Assembly (NCBI GenBank): GCA_905221605.1 | Contig: CAJNDS010002467.1 | Coordinates: 1-64,000, forward strand | Source: Symbiodinium natans | Lineage: Eukaryota > Sar > Dinophyceae > Suessiales > Symbiodiniaceae | DNA: 64,000 nucleotides | Direction of reading: 5' to 3' | Shown here: piece by piece, positions 1-9,519 of the stretch | Position numbering within the stretch: position 1 is the first letter of the stretch | How the letters are laid out: each line of letters starts with the position of its first letter | Translations under genes and position numbers: made by a program | The notes under the pieces: generated by a model | Databases searched by the model: none | The model's input: only the letters and a program-made list of their open reading frames with translations | Told to the model about the DNA's origin: nothing

Positions 1-27
1 TTTAGGGTTTAGGGTTTAGGGTTTAGG
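1..27 (+). repeat. TTTAGGG telomere-like array
   Basis: Four TTTAGGG units. A true left chromosome end would read CCCTAAA on this strand, so the orientation is wrong for a terminus. This is an interstitial array cut by the window edge. Confidence 0.9.
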
Positions 28-49
28 ACCCTGCACCCTCGGGTTGAAG

Positions 50-165
50 GTACGGCATGGTCATCGAAGAGATCGACGACGAGCCGGGTCAAGAGAACCT
101 GTCCCCGGGCGACTGTATCTCTGCCATCGGTGGTAAGTCACTGCAAGAGTGTCCCGGCCAACGGT
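50..165 (+). CDS. PDZ-like exon (partial gene)
   Basis: The open frame reads GMVIEEIDDEPGQENL then SPGDCISAIGGKSL. This has the spacing of the middle of a PDZ domain: a hydrophobic strand, then Gly-Asp before an Ile-rich strand, then a Gly-x-Ser-Leu turn. PDZ domains bind C-terminal peptides of partner proteins. A GTAAGT donor lies inside the frame near 132, so the exon may stop there or run on to the repeat at 164. Flanks are telomere-like repeats. Only this fragment of the domain is visible; the assignment is by pattern only. Confidence 0.4.
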
Positions 166-172
166 TTAGGGT

Positions 173-218
<46 letters not shown>

Positions 219-221
219 GGT
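164..221 (+). repeat. TTGAGGG variant array
   Basis: One TTTAGGG unit is followed by about seven TTGAGGG units. This homogeneous variant recurs at 49.2, 56.47 and 59.48 kb. Confidence 0.9.
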
Positions 222-276
222 AAGCCGAGCAGCAAGCCACACCCTAGAATCGCCCTCTCAAAGCCCCAAATGCAGT

Positions 277-371
277 AAAGCCCCCTTATGCCCTTTTTTT
301 AAGGGTCAGGTTCCCTTGTCAGCCCCTTTAAACCAAAGGGTACCCTTTATTTCTAGGTTACTCCTGGGCTT
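277..371. mobile_element. Short inverted-repeat element, family A copy
   Basis: CCCTTTTTTTAAGGGTCAGG, then TTCCCTTGTCAGCCCCTTTAAACC, AAAGGGTACCC and GGTTACTCCTGGG. The order CCTTTTT - TTCCCTT - CCCCTT - AAAGGG-ACCC - GGTTACT-CTGGG is the same as in copies near 45.5, 50.9, 51.7, 54.3 and 60.5 kb. It encodes nothing. Confidence 0.6.
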
Positions 372-406
372 GTAGCCTATAAGCCGCCAAACCTTCCATC
401 GCCGGG

Positions 407-480
407 GGTTTAGGGTTTAGGGTTTAGGGTTCAGGGTTTAGGGTTTAGGGTTTAGGGTTTAGGTTTAGGGTTTAGGGTTA
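407..480 (+). repeat. TTTAGGG array
   Basis: About ten units with two variants (TTCAGGG and a six-base TTAGGT unit). The unique stretch 480-715 after it shows no frame or motif that I can support. Confidence 0.9.
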
Positions 481-714
481 GCCCCTTAGGGATTGGTTTT
501 GGTTTTATTTTTATACGATCCGAGGGAGCATCAAACATGTTACTTTTATTCAGGTTCTAAGGGAAGTATACTATAGTTCCATGTCCCCGTAGCTGCTTAT
601 TCGGTTTTGAGGTACCAGGTGAACTTTAAGCCTGAGCTTGGGATTTTGGGGAGCCCCCACAATGTCACTCATGTGCGGGTTCCTTGCTTTGTGGATCTGC
701 ATACTATTCCCCCG

Positions 715-771
715 AACCCTAAACCCTAAACCCTAAACCCTAAACCCTAAACCCTAAACCCTAAACCCTAA
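715..771 (-). repeat. CCCTAAA array
   Basis: Eight CCCTAAA units, opposite in orientation to the arrays at the window start. Confidence 0.9.
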
Positions 772-804
772 ACGACCCTTCCTCTCTTGAGTCTCGAACC
801 CGAA

Positions 805-910
805 GGGTCCATGTACCTATACCGTAGATACTTGGGCCCTAAAGTTACTTATGGGAACCCCTTCATAAGGGCCAAGGGCCAAGTATATGCCATATAGGTA
901 CATGGACCCT
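805..910. mobile_element. Palindromic element, family B
   Basis: Left arm GGGTCCATGTACCTATA and right arm TATAGGTACATGGACCC are perfect inverted copies. Inside them, TACTTGGGCCC and GGGCCAAGTATA also pair. Length is about 105 bp and there is no coding frame, so it is MITE-like. Related copies lie near 42.73, 43.5, 43.85, 49.28 and 61.32 kb. Confidence 0.75.
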
Positions 911-1036
911 AAACCCTAAACCCTAAACCCTCAACCCTCAACCCTAAACCCTAAACCCTAAACCCTAAACCCTAAACCCCAAACCCCAAACCCTAAACCC
1001 TAAACCCTAAACCCTAAACCCTAAACCCTAAACCCT
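907..1036 (-). repeat. CCCTAAA array abutting a family B element
   Basis: About 18 units including CCCTCAA and CCCCAAA variants. The array starts directly at the right terminus of the palindromic element. Confidence 0.9.
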
Positions 1037-1056
1037 ACACATAGGGGAACCCAAGG

Positions 1057-1116
1057 TTGGAGGATTGTGAGCCGGTCTTCATCGACTGCCTGAAGGCGCC
1101 CTCTTGTGTTGAGAGG
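1057..1116 (+). CDS. Exon-like island
   Basis: An unrecognised frame, LEDCEPVFIDCLKAPSCVER, follows an AAG acceptor and lies between two CCCTAAA arrays. The composition is protein-like and unlike the flanking repeats. No domain is recognised. Confidence 0.3.
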
Positions 1117-1134
1117 GCTTAGGGCTCTGATCCT

Positions 1135-1275
1135 TAATCCCTAAACCCTAAACCCTAAACCCCAAGCCCTAAACCCTAAACCCTAAACCCTAAACCCTAA
1201 ACCCTAAACCTAAGCCCTAAACCCTAAACCCCAAGCCTAAGCCCCAAGGCCTAAACCCTAAACCCTAAACCTCAG
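1135..1275 (-). repeat. Degenerating CCCTAAA array
   Basis: Starts with clean units and decays to CCTAAGCC and CCCCAAGC variants. Confidence 0.85.
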
Positions 1276-1409
1276 GGTTGCAAGCGTTTCTAGAATGTCC
1301 TTGGCTGCCCTGGCGACTGCCGGTTGGCCAGAAGCCCTAAAAATTTAAGAGCCTCCGGCTCAAGCCGCCGACCCCGCTGGAGCATAGTTGAAAGGTGTAA
1401 ACGCGTTCG

Positions 1410-1770
1410 TTAGGGGGGGGAGGGTAGGGGGGGGGGTAGAGGGGGGTAGGGGGGGGTTGGGGGGGGGGGGTCGGGGGGGGGGTGGTTTTTCCCAAAGGGC
1501 CCCTATGTCCTGTGCGAAACCGCCTATGGTCCGTGAGTTTATGCCGTGTGGGTGGTCTGGCCCTCCATGGAAAAGCTGCCCGGGGACCCCCCCCTACCCC
1601 CCTCTGCGTTTTGGGGGGGGTAAGGAGGGGTTTTCACCTTCCCCACTCCCCCCCCCCCCCCCACCCACCCCCCCCCCCCTAACCACCGCCCTCCCCACAC
1701 TCCCTTCCACCGCCCCCACCCCCCCCCCCACACCCCCCCACCCCCCCCACCCCCCCCCCCCCCACACCTC
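1410..1770. repeat. G-run block followed by C-run block
   Basis: 1410-1488 is almost only G with single T or A, and 1638-1765 is almost only C with single A. They could fold on each other around a ~150-bp spacer, and each could form quadruplex or i-motif structures. The Gly- and Pro-rich open frames across this block follow from the base composition and are not genes. Confidence 0.8.
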
Positions 1771-1825
1771 CTTCCATCCAACACGCCGCCAGGGTCGGCG
1801 GACCCTCATGCTCTAGAGCCGATAA

Positions 1826-1950
1826 ACCCCTAAACCCTAAACCCTAAACCCAGTAAACCCAGTAAACCATGTGGGTTTAGGGTTTAGGGTGTTTATAGGG
1901 TTGGGGGCCCCTCATCCCTAAACCCAGTAAACCCAGTAAAGTTTACTCTA
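1826..1950. repeat. Mixed telomere-like repeats with AACCCAGT units
   Basis: CCCTAAA units, then AAACCCAGT repeats and a short inverted TTTAGGG stretch. 1950-2340 holds scattered single repeat units and no supported gene. Confidence 0.7.
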
Positions 1951-2344
1951 AGTAAAGCCCAGAAACCATCAGTCCTCAACCCTATAAACCCTACGTGGAA
2001 GCTCTCTTTGACTTAGTAAGTCTACTTAGTATCCCCTAGAAACCCCATTCGAGTCCCCATAGCCCTTCCAAGTACAGTTCCTCGACCCTGCAAACCTTGA
2101 AATAAAGAACGTGGGCAGAGGAGAACGGCGACTGGGCTACCGGGCTTAGGGCAGTTTAGGGTTCTCTAAAATTTGGTGATGGGTTTTTTTGAGTTTAGCG
2201 GGGTTTGGAGGGTTTCGGTTTAGGGCTCAGGATTAAGGGATTTTGGGGGTTTAGGGTTGTTCTCTGGTCTTTCTGGGTTTCCTGGCTACCATACAGCCCT
2301 TGTAAGGCACCCCGGCCCCCCTCCCTCCTCCCACCCTCTGAAAG

Positions 2345-2650
2345 GGCCCCAGAAGAGTATCCTGCCATTGAAACGGTTGCGGTGGGTGTTGCGGGCGGTT
2401 GCCTCATGTAAACCCAGTGTTGGTACGTCGATTTGTGTAGTGTTTGTTGGCATTTTTTGTGTTGTTTGAGTCCTTTTATTGGGCTAGCAAACATCGCTAA
2501 ACCCACAAGAGCTCAAGCAGCACGAAAAAGGTGGCAAGAAACAGCACGCATATCGATGCGCCCCAATTTTTGCGTGAAGACAACCGCCCGCAACACCCAC
2601 GGCAGCCATTGCAAACACTGGATTTGATGGACCCCTTGCTACGCATTATC
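2345..2650. mobile_element. Long inverted-repeat (foldback) element
   Basis: GGGTGTTGCGGGCGGTTG at 2384-2401 recurs inverted near 2582-2600. The similarity continues inward on both sides to a centre near 2488 (GGGCTAGC) and outward to about 2350 and 2645. The arms are roughly 120-140 bp with substitutions. The short open frames on both strands only mirror the palindrome. 2650-3180 contains a G-rich run near 2690-2730 and no supported gene. Confidence 0.65.
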
Positions 2651-3199
2651 GTTTCCCTTGCAGGGAAAGAAAGGGGTTGGGGGGGTGTGAGCCGGAGGGG
2701 GGGCGGGGGGGATGGGGGCGGGGGGTAGGGGTGTAGGGCGCGGCCTGATATTTGTGTTGGGGCGTTGGGGTGGGCTGGCGAGAGTTCTCGGCCAAGAGCT
2801 GCAGGGATTGGAAAGACTGTAGGGGTTAAAAGTCCGCGCATTGGATGTGTAAGGGACTTATCATTGCGTTAAGGAGTTTCACATTAGCAGCTGGCTTGAA
2901 AGCGTCCGCGCAGTCTTGGGGCCCTGGGGAGGGTCTGGATGGGGTGGTCAATCGATGTTAGGGCCGTTAGGGCTTGACCTGTCGAAAGATCCAAATTCAC
3001 CTCTGAAGATCCAACAGCATCAAACAGCTGGTTGTTCTTTTTCTCATGTGGGATGATTGCGCCACCTTTTAGCAGATCCAACCGCTTGTTTTGTTTTCGT
3101 CTCCAGCTTCATAGCAGGCACGCCAACCAGCCCGAAAGGAATCAAAGTGGGAGGTTGACCAGCAAGTTGTGTGTTTTTGTTGTGCTTTTGCTCATAATC

Positions 3200-3300
3200 A
3201 TTGACCTACCTGAAGGTGCCAACGTAGTACCTTTTTTTAGTTTTTCCTTAATTACCAGAATATTCCAGTTTCTTGAGAAATCCGGTTTTTTGAAGTGAAG
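3200..3300 (+). repeat. Dispersed repeat, partner of 39.89-40.0 kb
   Basis: CTACCTGAAGGTGCCAA, one variable base, then GTAGTACCTTTTTTT. The same block occurs in reverse orientation near 39.97-40.0 kb. Weaker similarity follows for about 60 bp (GTTTCTTGA then GGTTTTT). Confidence 0.65.
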
Positions 3301-3354
3301 GATCTGTTGGGTTTTGAGTCAAGAAGCCCAGAAAAGATTTGAAATTCATGTGTC

Positions 3355-3433
3355 TTGATACATATATGTAGACACACACATTTTTCAACATATATACATA
3401 TATGTTGATTTGTATATATACATGTTTTTTGCA

Positions 3434-3464
<31 letters not shown>

Positions 3465-3560
3465 TATATATATATGTATAGTCAACATCTACCTGTACCT
3501 ATAAAAAGACATGTGTATATATATATATATATCAACATATATATATATATATATACATGC
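3355..3560. repeat. TA/ACATAT microsatellite
   Basis: Runs of (TA)n and (CATATA)n. The Tyr/Ile-rich reading frames are artefacts. Confidence 0.9.
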
Positions 3561-3617
3561 CTGGGTGCAGCAACACGACAAGCCAGCAAAGAACCACACC
3601 TACACTCAGCACACCAC

Positions 3618-3930
3618 GGTTTAGGGTTTGGGGTTAAAGGGTTTAACCCCTAAACCCTCAAAGCCCCTGAAGCGGGTGGCAGGGGGGGGATTCCGAAGAA
3701 CCTAAACCGCTCAACACTCCGACATGCTGACTGCACCCCAAACCCCAAACCCTCAAACCCCTCAACACTCCGACATGCTGACTGCACCCCAAACCCCCAA
3801 CCCTGAAACCCTGAACCCTACAGGGTTTACATAGGGTTGGCTCTATATATAGGGTTATAGGGTTTAGGGTTTAGGGTTTTGGGTAGGGTTAAGGGTTAAG
3901 GGCTAAGGGTTTAGGGTTTAGGGTTCAGGG
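3618..3930. repeat. Telomere-like repeats with a ~50-bp tandem copy
   Basis: TTTAGGG and CCCTAAA variants in both directions. CTCAACACTCCGACATGCTG then ACTGCACCCC occurs twice, at about 3707 and 3757. Confidence 0.8.
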
Positions 3931-4030
3931 TATGGTTTCACCACTTCTCGATTTGTGCGAGTCATCCTTGCACAGGGGCCATGCTAATCTGCTCTGTATC
4001 GTTCCAATTTTATCGGATGATCCCCTTCTT
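3931..4030 (-). ncRNA. U6: U6 spliceosomal snRNA
   Basis: Reverse complement shows the U6 core in order: CATCCGATAAAATTGGAACG, ATACAGAG, then AGATTAGCATGGCCCCTG, GCAAGGATGACTCGC and AAATCGAGAAGTGG. U6 pairs with the 5' splice site through its ACAGAGA box and carries the catalytic AGC triad, which is intact here (TTAGCATGG). The base after ACAGAG is C instead of the common A. The 5' stem region (GAAGGGGATC) is only partly like the usual CTTCGG hairpin. No T-run follows the 3' end, as a Pol III gene would need, and telomere-like repeats begin at once on both sides. It may be functional in a lineage with other snRNA ends, or a recent copy. Confidence 0.85.
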
Positions 4031-4070
4031 ATAGGGTTTTGGGTTTAGGGTGTGCGAAGCCCTTTGCATT

Positions 4071-6662
4071 TTACTTTCTCTGCCACTTCCTCCAGGCATA
4101 CACGAGCCATCGTTCAGCTGTCCTTTTGGCAGCCCCAAGGGGATGGCAGTGCCTGCTCATCTGTGAGACTACACCTATGTAGTCCTCATCCATCTGTGTC
4201 GCAAAACATGCAGGATTCAGGGCCCACACTGATTGCGACTGTGACCATGCCAGGTCTTCTTCCAGATGGAATAGGTAGTGCAGTTTCGGGGTTACATTGA
4301 AGAAAAGCTGTCCCCGACGATGGCAGGTCTTGGCTGCACCCACATAGTTGGTGAAAAAGTCTTGCAGTAGCCTCCTGGCCAAAGCACACTGCGCGGCATC
4401 CAACCAGACCCGGTCGCTCTTCTCATAACAGAGCCGGAGGAAATCGTCGAGTGCGACCAGGGCAGTGAGCATGTACTCCATCACCTCATCTCGGTTAAAT
4501 GGGCGCAGCAAGTAGTCGATCAGCCACTTGACCAGCAAGCGAGCATCAGAGCCTTTCCTGAATTCAGACTGGATGTACTTGTCTTTCGTCAGGCTTAAAG
4601 CTTGCAATCATAAGACAAAAGCCCAAAAAAAACATTCAATCGATACATAGATATATATATATATATTAAATATATATTATATATATACATATATATATAT
4701 TCTCATCATATACATATATATATATATATTTATGTAGACAAGACAGAAAAGTTATGCTACACTACATGATATGACATGTGTCCTTCTCTGATCTCTATGT
4801 ATATAAAGAATATATTTATATGTAAACAAGACTGAAAAGTCATGCTACACTACATGATATGACATGTGTCCCTCTCTGATCTCCATGTATATTTATATAT
4901 ATAGGTGTGTATACATACATTATGTTCATCTATCTGCGTCTGACATAGATGCAACTAATTTAAGGCCAAGCCACCATGAGGTCTCTGGCATTTTCGCCAG
5001 CGAAAGCCATCCCAAGTTCTCCCGGCTGAATGTTTTCACATCTGGCATCTCGTGCTGAACCAACTGGCAGTGTTCACGAAAGCTGCTGTAGGCGACCTTC
5101 AAGCGGGCAGGTACTGAGACGCCGGCACCATGTGGAGGGGTGAAATGCCCCACGTGCACCAAGTAGCAGATGGCTGAGGCGACGAACGTTCGGGTGACTC
5201 CCACATGGGTGGTATGAAACAGGTCCTTTGCCATAAACTGCTCCATATTACCACCTGGTAGAAGGTGCAAAGGACTTGGTGAGGCCCATGGCTTCTCTGA
5301 TGAAGTTGTCGCCCGCCACCCCGCGCAGTTCCGATGATCCCCAAATGGAACATCCCTGTCATCAGCCAAACACCACGGGCACATCTGGTTTGGCGCATTT
5401 GTGAAGTTTCGCGCAGAATGCATCAACTTCGCCTGCGCTGGCAGGTCGCCTTCAAGCCTCAAGAACACCAGATACCACTGACCAGTGAGGCCACGAACAC
5501 CATTGTAGAAACAGTCATTGGCCTCTGCCACAAAGTGCCCCGTGATGCTGTCCAGTGTCTTGTTGCCAGCAGCAAAACCAGCGTGGAATTCCTGGCGGGC
5601 ACCACAGCATGTCTTTGTATACACACACACACACCGTACATGTGGAGCATTCATATGTAATCTAAGTAGTCATACAAGCATATATATATATATATGTATA
5701 TGTATATATATACATATATCATAGATATATATATATATATATATATGTATACACACATACATACATATATATATATATATACTTATGTATGTATTATACT
5801 TGGCATGGCAATGGCAATCCCTTATAAAAACATACCAACAAAGCCTGTTTCCGAAGCCTGTCCTTGTAGGCTTCTGCCAAGGCGCAGCTATAGAAAAAGC
5901 AGTGCGCTGAACTGGCGCTACCAGACTTCAAGATTGGCCCCCAGGACTGCTGGTAAATCCCAGATTGGCGAAAAGAGGTACCTTCGTCCGCATGGATGCG
6001 GCAAGGTATACACTGCCCGAGACGGGCCCCATGAAGTGAATACACTTCATGCCCCGGCCAGACATGCTTGAAGCGCTCCCAGAAAGTTCTGAGTGTGGCT
6101 TGCACATGTTGCAGCTGATCATAGCCATGGCCAAAAAACAGCAGTTGAGGATGTTCCACCAGAATTTCTTTAGCAAGCTGGGCGAGAGGAATAACAGGAT
6201 GATCACCCCAACCATCTGGGAAGATAACTTGCTTCATTTGCACCCTGGTCTTCAAAGTGAAGCCCAAAGCTCGAACACAGGAAAACCGTCTCTTTGTCGC
6301 TGGGAGAGTGGTGCGCCAGGCCTAGCTGCCTCAAAGTGCTGTGCCAGGGATCCGAAGCTTCCATGGTGGAGGCTGTCTGAGCTGCAATACCCGAGGCTGT
6401 TTTTGCATTGTGTGCCTTATTCATCAGGTTGCTAGGACAATCCCACACTCAAGCACCTCGTGTTAAACTAAACTGAATAACCACAAGAGGAAACTTGCCA
6501 AATTCACAATAGCAGAGCAGCCAAGTACTGGTCCAGGACATTGCCTACAACAGCAGCACCTGCGTGGGGGGAATTGGCTGCAATATTCCAGGGGTCATTG
6601 TTGCACAGCATTGGGATGAGGTTTCTGGACCTTCTCAGGTTTCGGGCTTTGTGCCAGAACAT
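4071..6662 (-). CDS. Multi-exon transposon-like dinoflagellate gene
   Basis: Minus-strand exons read by eye: 6662-6509 (possible start ATG at 6662), 6431-~6300, ~6290-5836, 5591-4945 and 4593-4071 with stop TAA. The last three join in frame across introns 5835-5592 and 4944-4594 (GT-AG, filled with TA repeats). Distinct stretches are IHADEGTSFRQSGIYQQSWG, FHAGFAAGNKTLDSITGHF, MCPWCLADD (a Cys pair), and NVTPKLHYLFHLEEDLAWSQ near the C-terminus. I recall this arrangement as a highly repeated family in Symbiodiniaceae proteomes; Cys pairs and a PK-H-FH motif suggest a transposase-like origin, but I cannot place it in a named superfamily. Between the second and third exons (6265-6320) two overlapping frames both look coding (SPSDKE and ALGFTLKTRV), so a frameshift or missed intron is likely and this copy may be broken. 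Confidence 0.6.
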
Positions 6663-6736
6663 ACATTAGATAGATAAGCCTCGAAACATGCATCACTGCG
6701 AAGCAGGCCGATACATAGTCTTATCCAGTCCACAGC

Positions 6737-6800
6737 CCAACATAGCTGCATAGATGCCCCAATATAGCTGTGTAGCTACCCCAACATGGCTGTGCAGAGA
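6737..6800. repeat. Three 22-bp tandem units
   Basis: CCAACATAGCTG and variants recur every 22 bp. No function seen. Confidence 0.5.
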
Positions 6801-6853
6801 AGGGTAGACCCAGGTTCTCAAGCTTAACATGACTCTATATCTACATATTTCTC

Positions 6854-6898
<45 letters not shown>

Positions 6899-6902
6899 CT
6901 GC

Positions 6903-7013
6903 AGACAACAGCTTCGCCAGGGGAGCAGTAGCTTCAAGAACAGCACGCTCTTCTTCACCCACACAGAGTCGCGCGGAGGACTGCTGGGTGACCACTGCTG
7001 CGCAGTGCGGCTG
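6903..7013 (-). CDS. Isolated exon-like segment
   Basis: Frame CAAVVTQQSSARLCVGEEER then AVLEATAPLAKLLSA, ending at a GTATAT donor and beginning after a CAG. It is flanked by (TA)n. It may be an upstream exon of the gene ending at 4071 or of a separate one. No domain recognised. Confidence 0.35.
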
Positions 7014-7273
7014 CCAAGATAAAGGCGTACATATACACGGTGTGTATATGTGTATATATATATACACATGCAAGTATACATATGATATATATATATATAT
7101 GCCACATCACATTACATATCTATACGCTACTCACCTCTATATATATACTATATATACCATATACCATACATACTAAATATACTATATATATATATATATA
7201 TGGTTCAGCGTCGAGCGTCCTGGGCCCCCCCGCCCCCCATGGTATCCCCCCCCCCCCCAAGCCTACTCTACGG

Positions 7274-7680
7274 TCCCTAAACCCTAAACCCTAAACCCTA
7301 AACCCTAAACCCTAAACCCCTAAACCGTAAACCCTAAACCCTAAACCCTAAAACCTAAACCCTAACCCTAAACCCTAAACCTTAAGTCTTAAACCTTAAA
7401 CCCTAAACCCTAAAACCCTGAACCCTAAACCCTAACCCTAAAACCAACCCCCAACCCCACCACAGGGGGGGGGGATCATCTTAGTACCCCATCCGCGGGG
7501 AAAACCCTAAACCCTAAACCCTAAACCCTAAACCCTAAAACCCTAAACCGTAAACCCTAAACCCTAAACCCTAAAACCCTAAAACCCTAAAACCCTAAAC
7601 CCTAAACCCTAAACCCTAAAACCCTAAAACCCTAAAACCCTAAACCCTAAACCCTAAACCCTAAAACCCTAAAACCAACC
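7274..7680 (-). repeat. CCCTAAA array with CCCTAAAA variants
   Basis: More than 40 units, many with an extra A. It is split by a short insert with a G-run (7466-7475) and followed by G-runs at 7694-7728. Confidence 0.9.
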
Positions 7681-8041
7681 CCCAACCACACCACAGGGGG
7701 GGGGGGGTAGGGGGGAGGGGGGGGGGGCCCGCCGGGGCTGAATCATATATACACATGTATACACATGTACAGATATGCAATGGTTTCTTGTATTTATATA
7801 TATATATACATATATATATATACAAGGATAAACTCTTAGACACCTGCTGCACATGTGTGTCCAGAGGTCTTAAAGTTTTGTTGGTGCACCAGTATACAAA
7901 TATATGTATATATATATATATATTCATATTCATGTGTGTGTGAATATGTAATGTGTGTGTGTGAGTATGTGGCAGCTCAGCCGAATCAAAACTCTCCATC
8001 AAAACTGCTGCAAAGATGCAAGCAAAAGTGCCTGGCCCAGC

Positions 8042-9345
8042 TCACTCGTCCTCCTCACGCTTGGGCTTCGATTTGGCCTTGCCCTTGGCAGCGACCTTGC
8101 GGAAATACGTCCTGAGAAGGTACATATGCCAGGCCTGTGTTTGCGGTTTACAAAGTCTGTGTGTGAACAATGCAAAGGGCAGACATCGCTTTTCATTGCA
8201 TTGCAAATACACATATAATTTCAGAGGTGATATATATATATATATATGTACACATGTGCATATGTATACGTACTCTGGCCCAGACTTGACACAATCCGTC
8301 TTGTTCTTGAAGCGGACCAACGACTCCTGGATCTTGGTAGTGACATCCTTGAAGTCATGCTTTGTCCTGCACACAAACGACAAGATTGAAGGATAAATAC
8401 ACAAGCACAAGCGAGATCATAAACACATACTATAGAATTCTGAAACAGCTGTCGTGCCATCAAGAAGCCCGTTCTTGTGGACAATCTCCAAATCACACAA
8501 GTTCTTGTACCGCTGGTCAAGCTCATCTCAGCGCACATCCATGCTACACAAGCTTTTCATACATATATATATATCTTTTTTCTATTATGAAGGCACGAGC
8601 TCTGTGTGTAGGAAATGTATACACTCAGCATCCAATACAAGCTGCCCATCTCGACCTTCAAGTCATTCAGGTCCTGCCTCAGAACACACAGACACTGCAT
8701 GTACGATGGTATTACCACCAAAATGCGTGCATGACAACACCATATCTATATAGATGTGTAGCCAATTCACTCGTGGCCCTGGCACTTCTCCTCCTTGAGG
8801 CGTTCCACAATCTCACGGTACTGCTTGCGCTTTCCGAGGCAGGTGTTCTTGTATCTAGAGACGAACTCATTCAGCGTCTCTTCCCCATCCAGCATCGGCA
8901 GATCCCCAGCCTTTTTTTTCTTGGGTTTGTTTGGGGCTTTACCTTCATCATCCGAGATCTCCAGCAGATCCCCAACTCCGAGCTCCAGATCGAAATTTTC
9001 GCGAAAAGCACCTGCAAACAGAAATGACCAGCTAAACATTTCAGCGGGAACAACAATTACACACAAACAGCCTGTGCTTTCCAGAATCTCTTCCAGTTCT
9101 CGCAAGGACTCAGATCCCTGCCTGACATGGGGAAGCAAGCAGGGGACACACACATTGATTAAGCAGAGCCAACCAAGCACAAAGAAGGTGCAGCCATAGA
9201 TGCTCGACACGGTCACTGATCTGAACCAGGTACTTCTTGCAGCCCTCGTATGGGCACTTTTTCCACAACTTGTTCTTCTCGCAATGAGCAATAGCACCCT
9301 GTATCTTCTTCCTGGGTGGAGTCACAGTTTCACAAAACTCCACAT
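8042..9345 (-). CDS. Split gene, Cys-rich start and Lys-rich end, unrecognised
   Basis: Likely exons: ~9345-9195, 9121-9072, 9011-8771, 8677-8639, ~8527-8447, 8366-8274 and 8111-8042, with stop TGA at 8042-8044. The first contains CPYEGCKKYLVQISDRVEHL, with a C-x4-C pair; if read through, HLWLH would complete a C2H2-like finger, but a GC donor at 9194 would cut it. The next exon also ends at a GC donor (CACAG/GC). Later parts are acidic then basic: LLEISDDEGKAP, KPKKKKAGDL, coiled-coil-like KRKQYREIVERLKEEK, KIQESLVRFKNK, and the tail KGKAKSKPKREEDE. The charge suggests a nuclear protein, which is an inference. Phases at two inner junctions (8527/8639 and 8447/8366) are not resolved. The 5' end is not defined. 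Confidence 0.55.
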
Positions 9346-9519
9346 GCTATATCATATGACAATTGCATTCCGCTTGTAGCAGGCAACCCAATGAAGGCAA
9401 CATGTAGCGAAGTACATATATATATATACATGCACACGAATATATAATTATATAGATATATAGATATGTATATATATATATGTATGTAGGACCTTTATGC
9501 GTTATTTGACGGTCCTGCT

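Noticed and set aside
1-27. A chromosome end
   Set aside because: The unit reads TTTAGGG on the + strand at the left edge, the wrong way round for a left telomere, and similar arrays occur throughout.
1388-1816. Gly-rich and Pro-rich proteins
   Set aside because: Translations of G-runs and C-runs on both strands.
5694-7294. Tyr/Ile/His-rich frames
   Set aside because: Translations of (TA)n and (CATA)n microsatellites.
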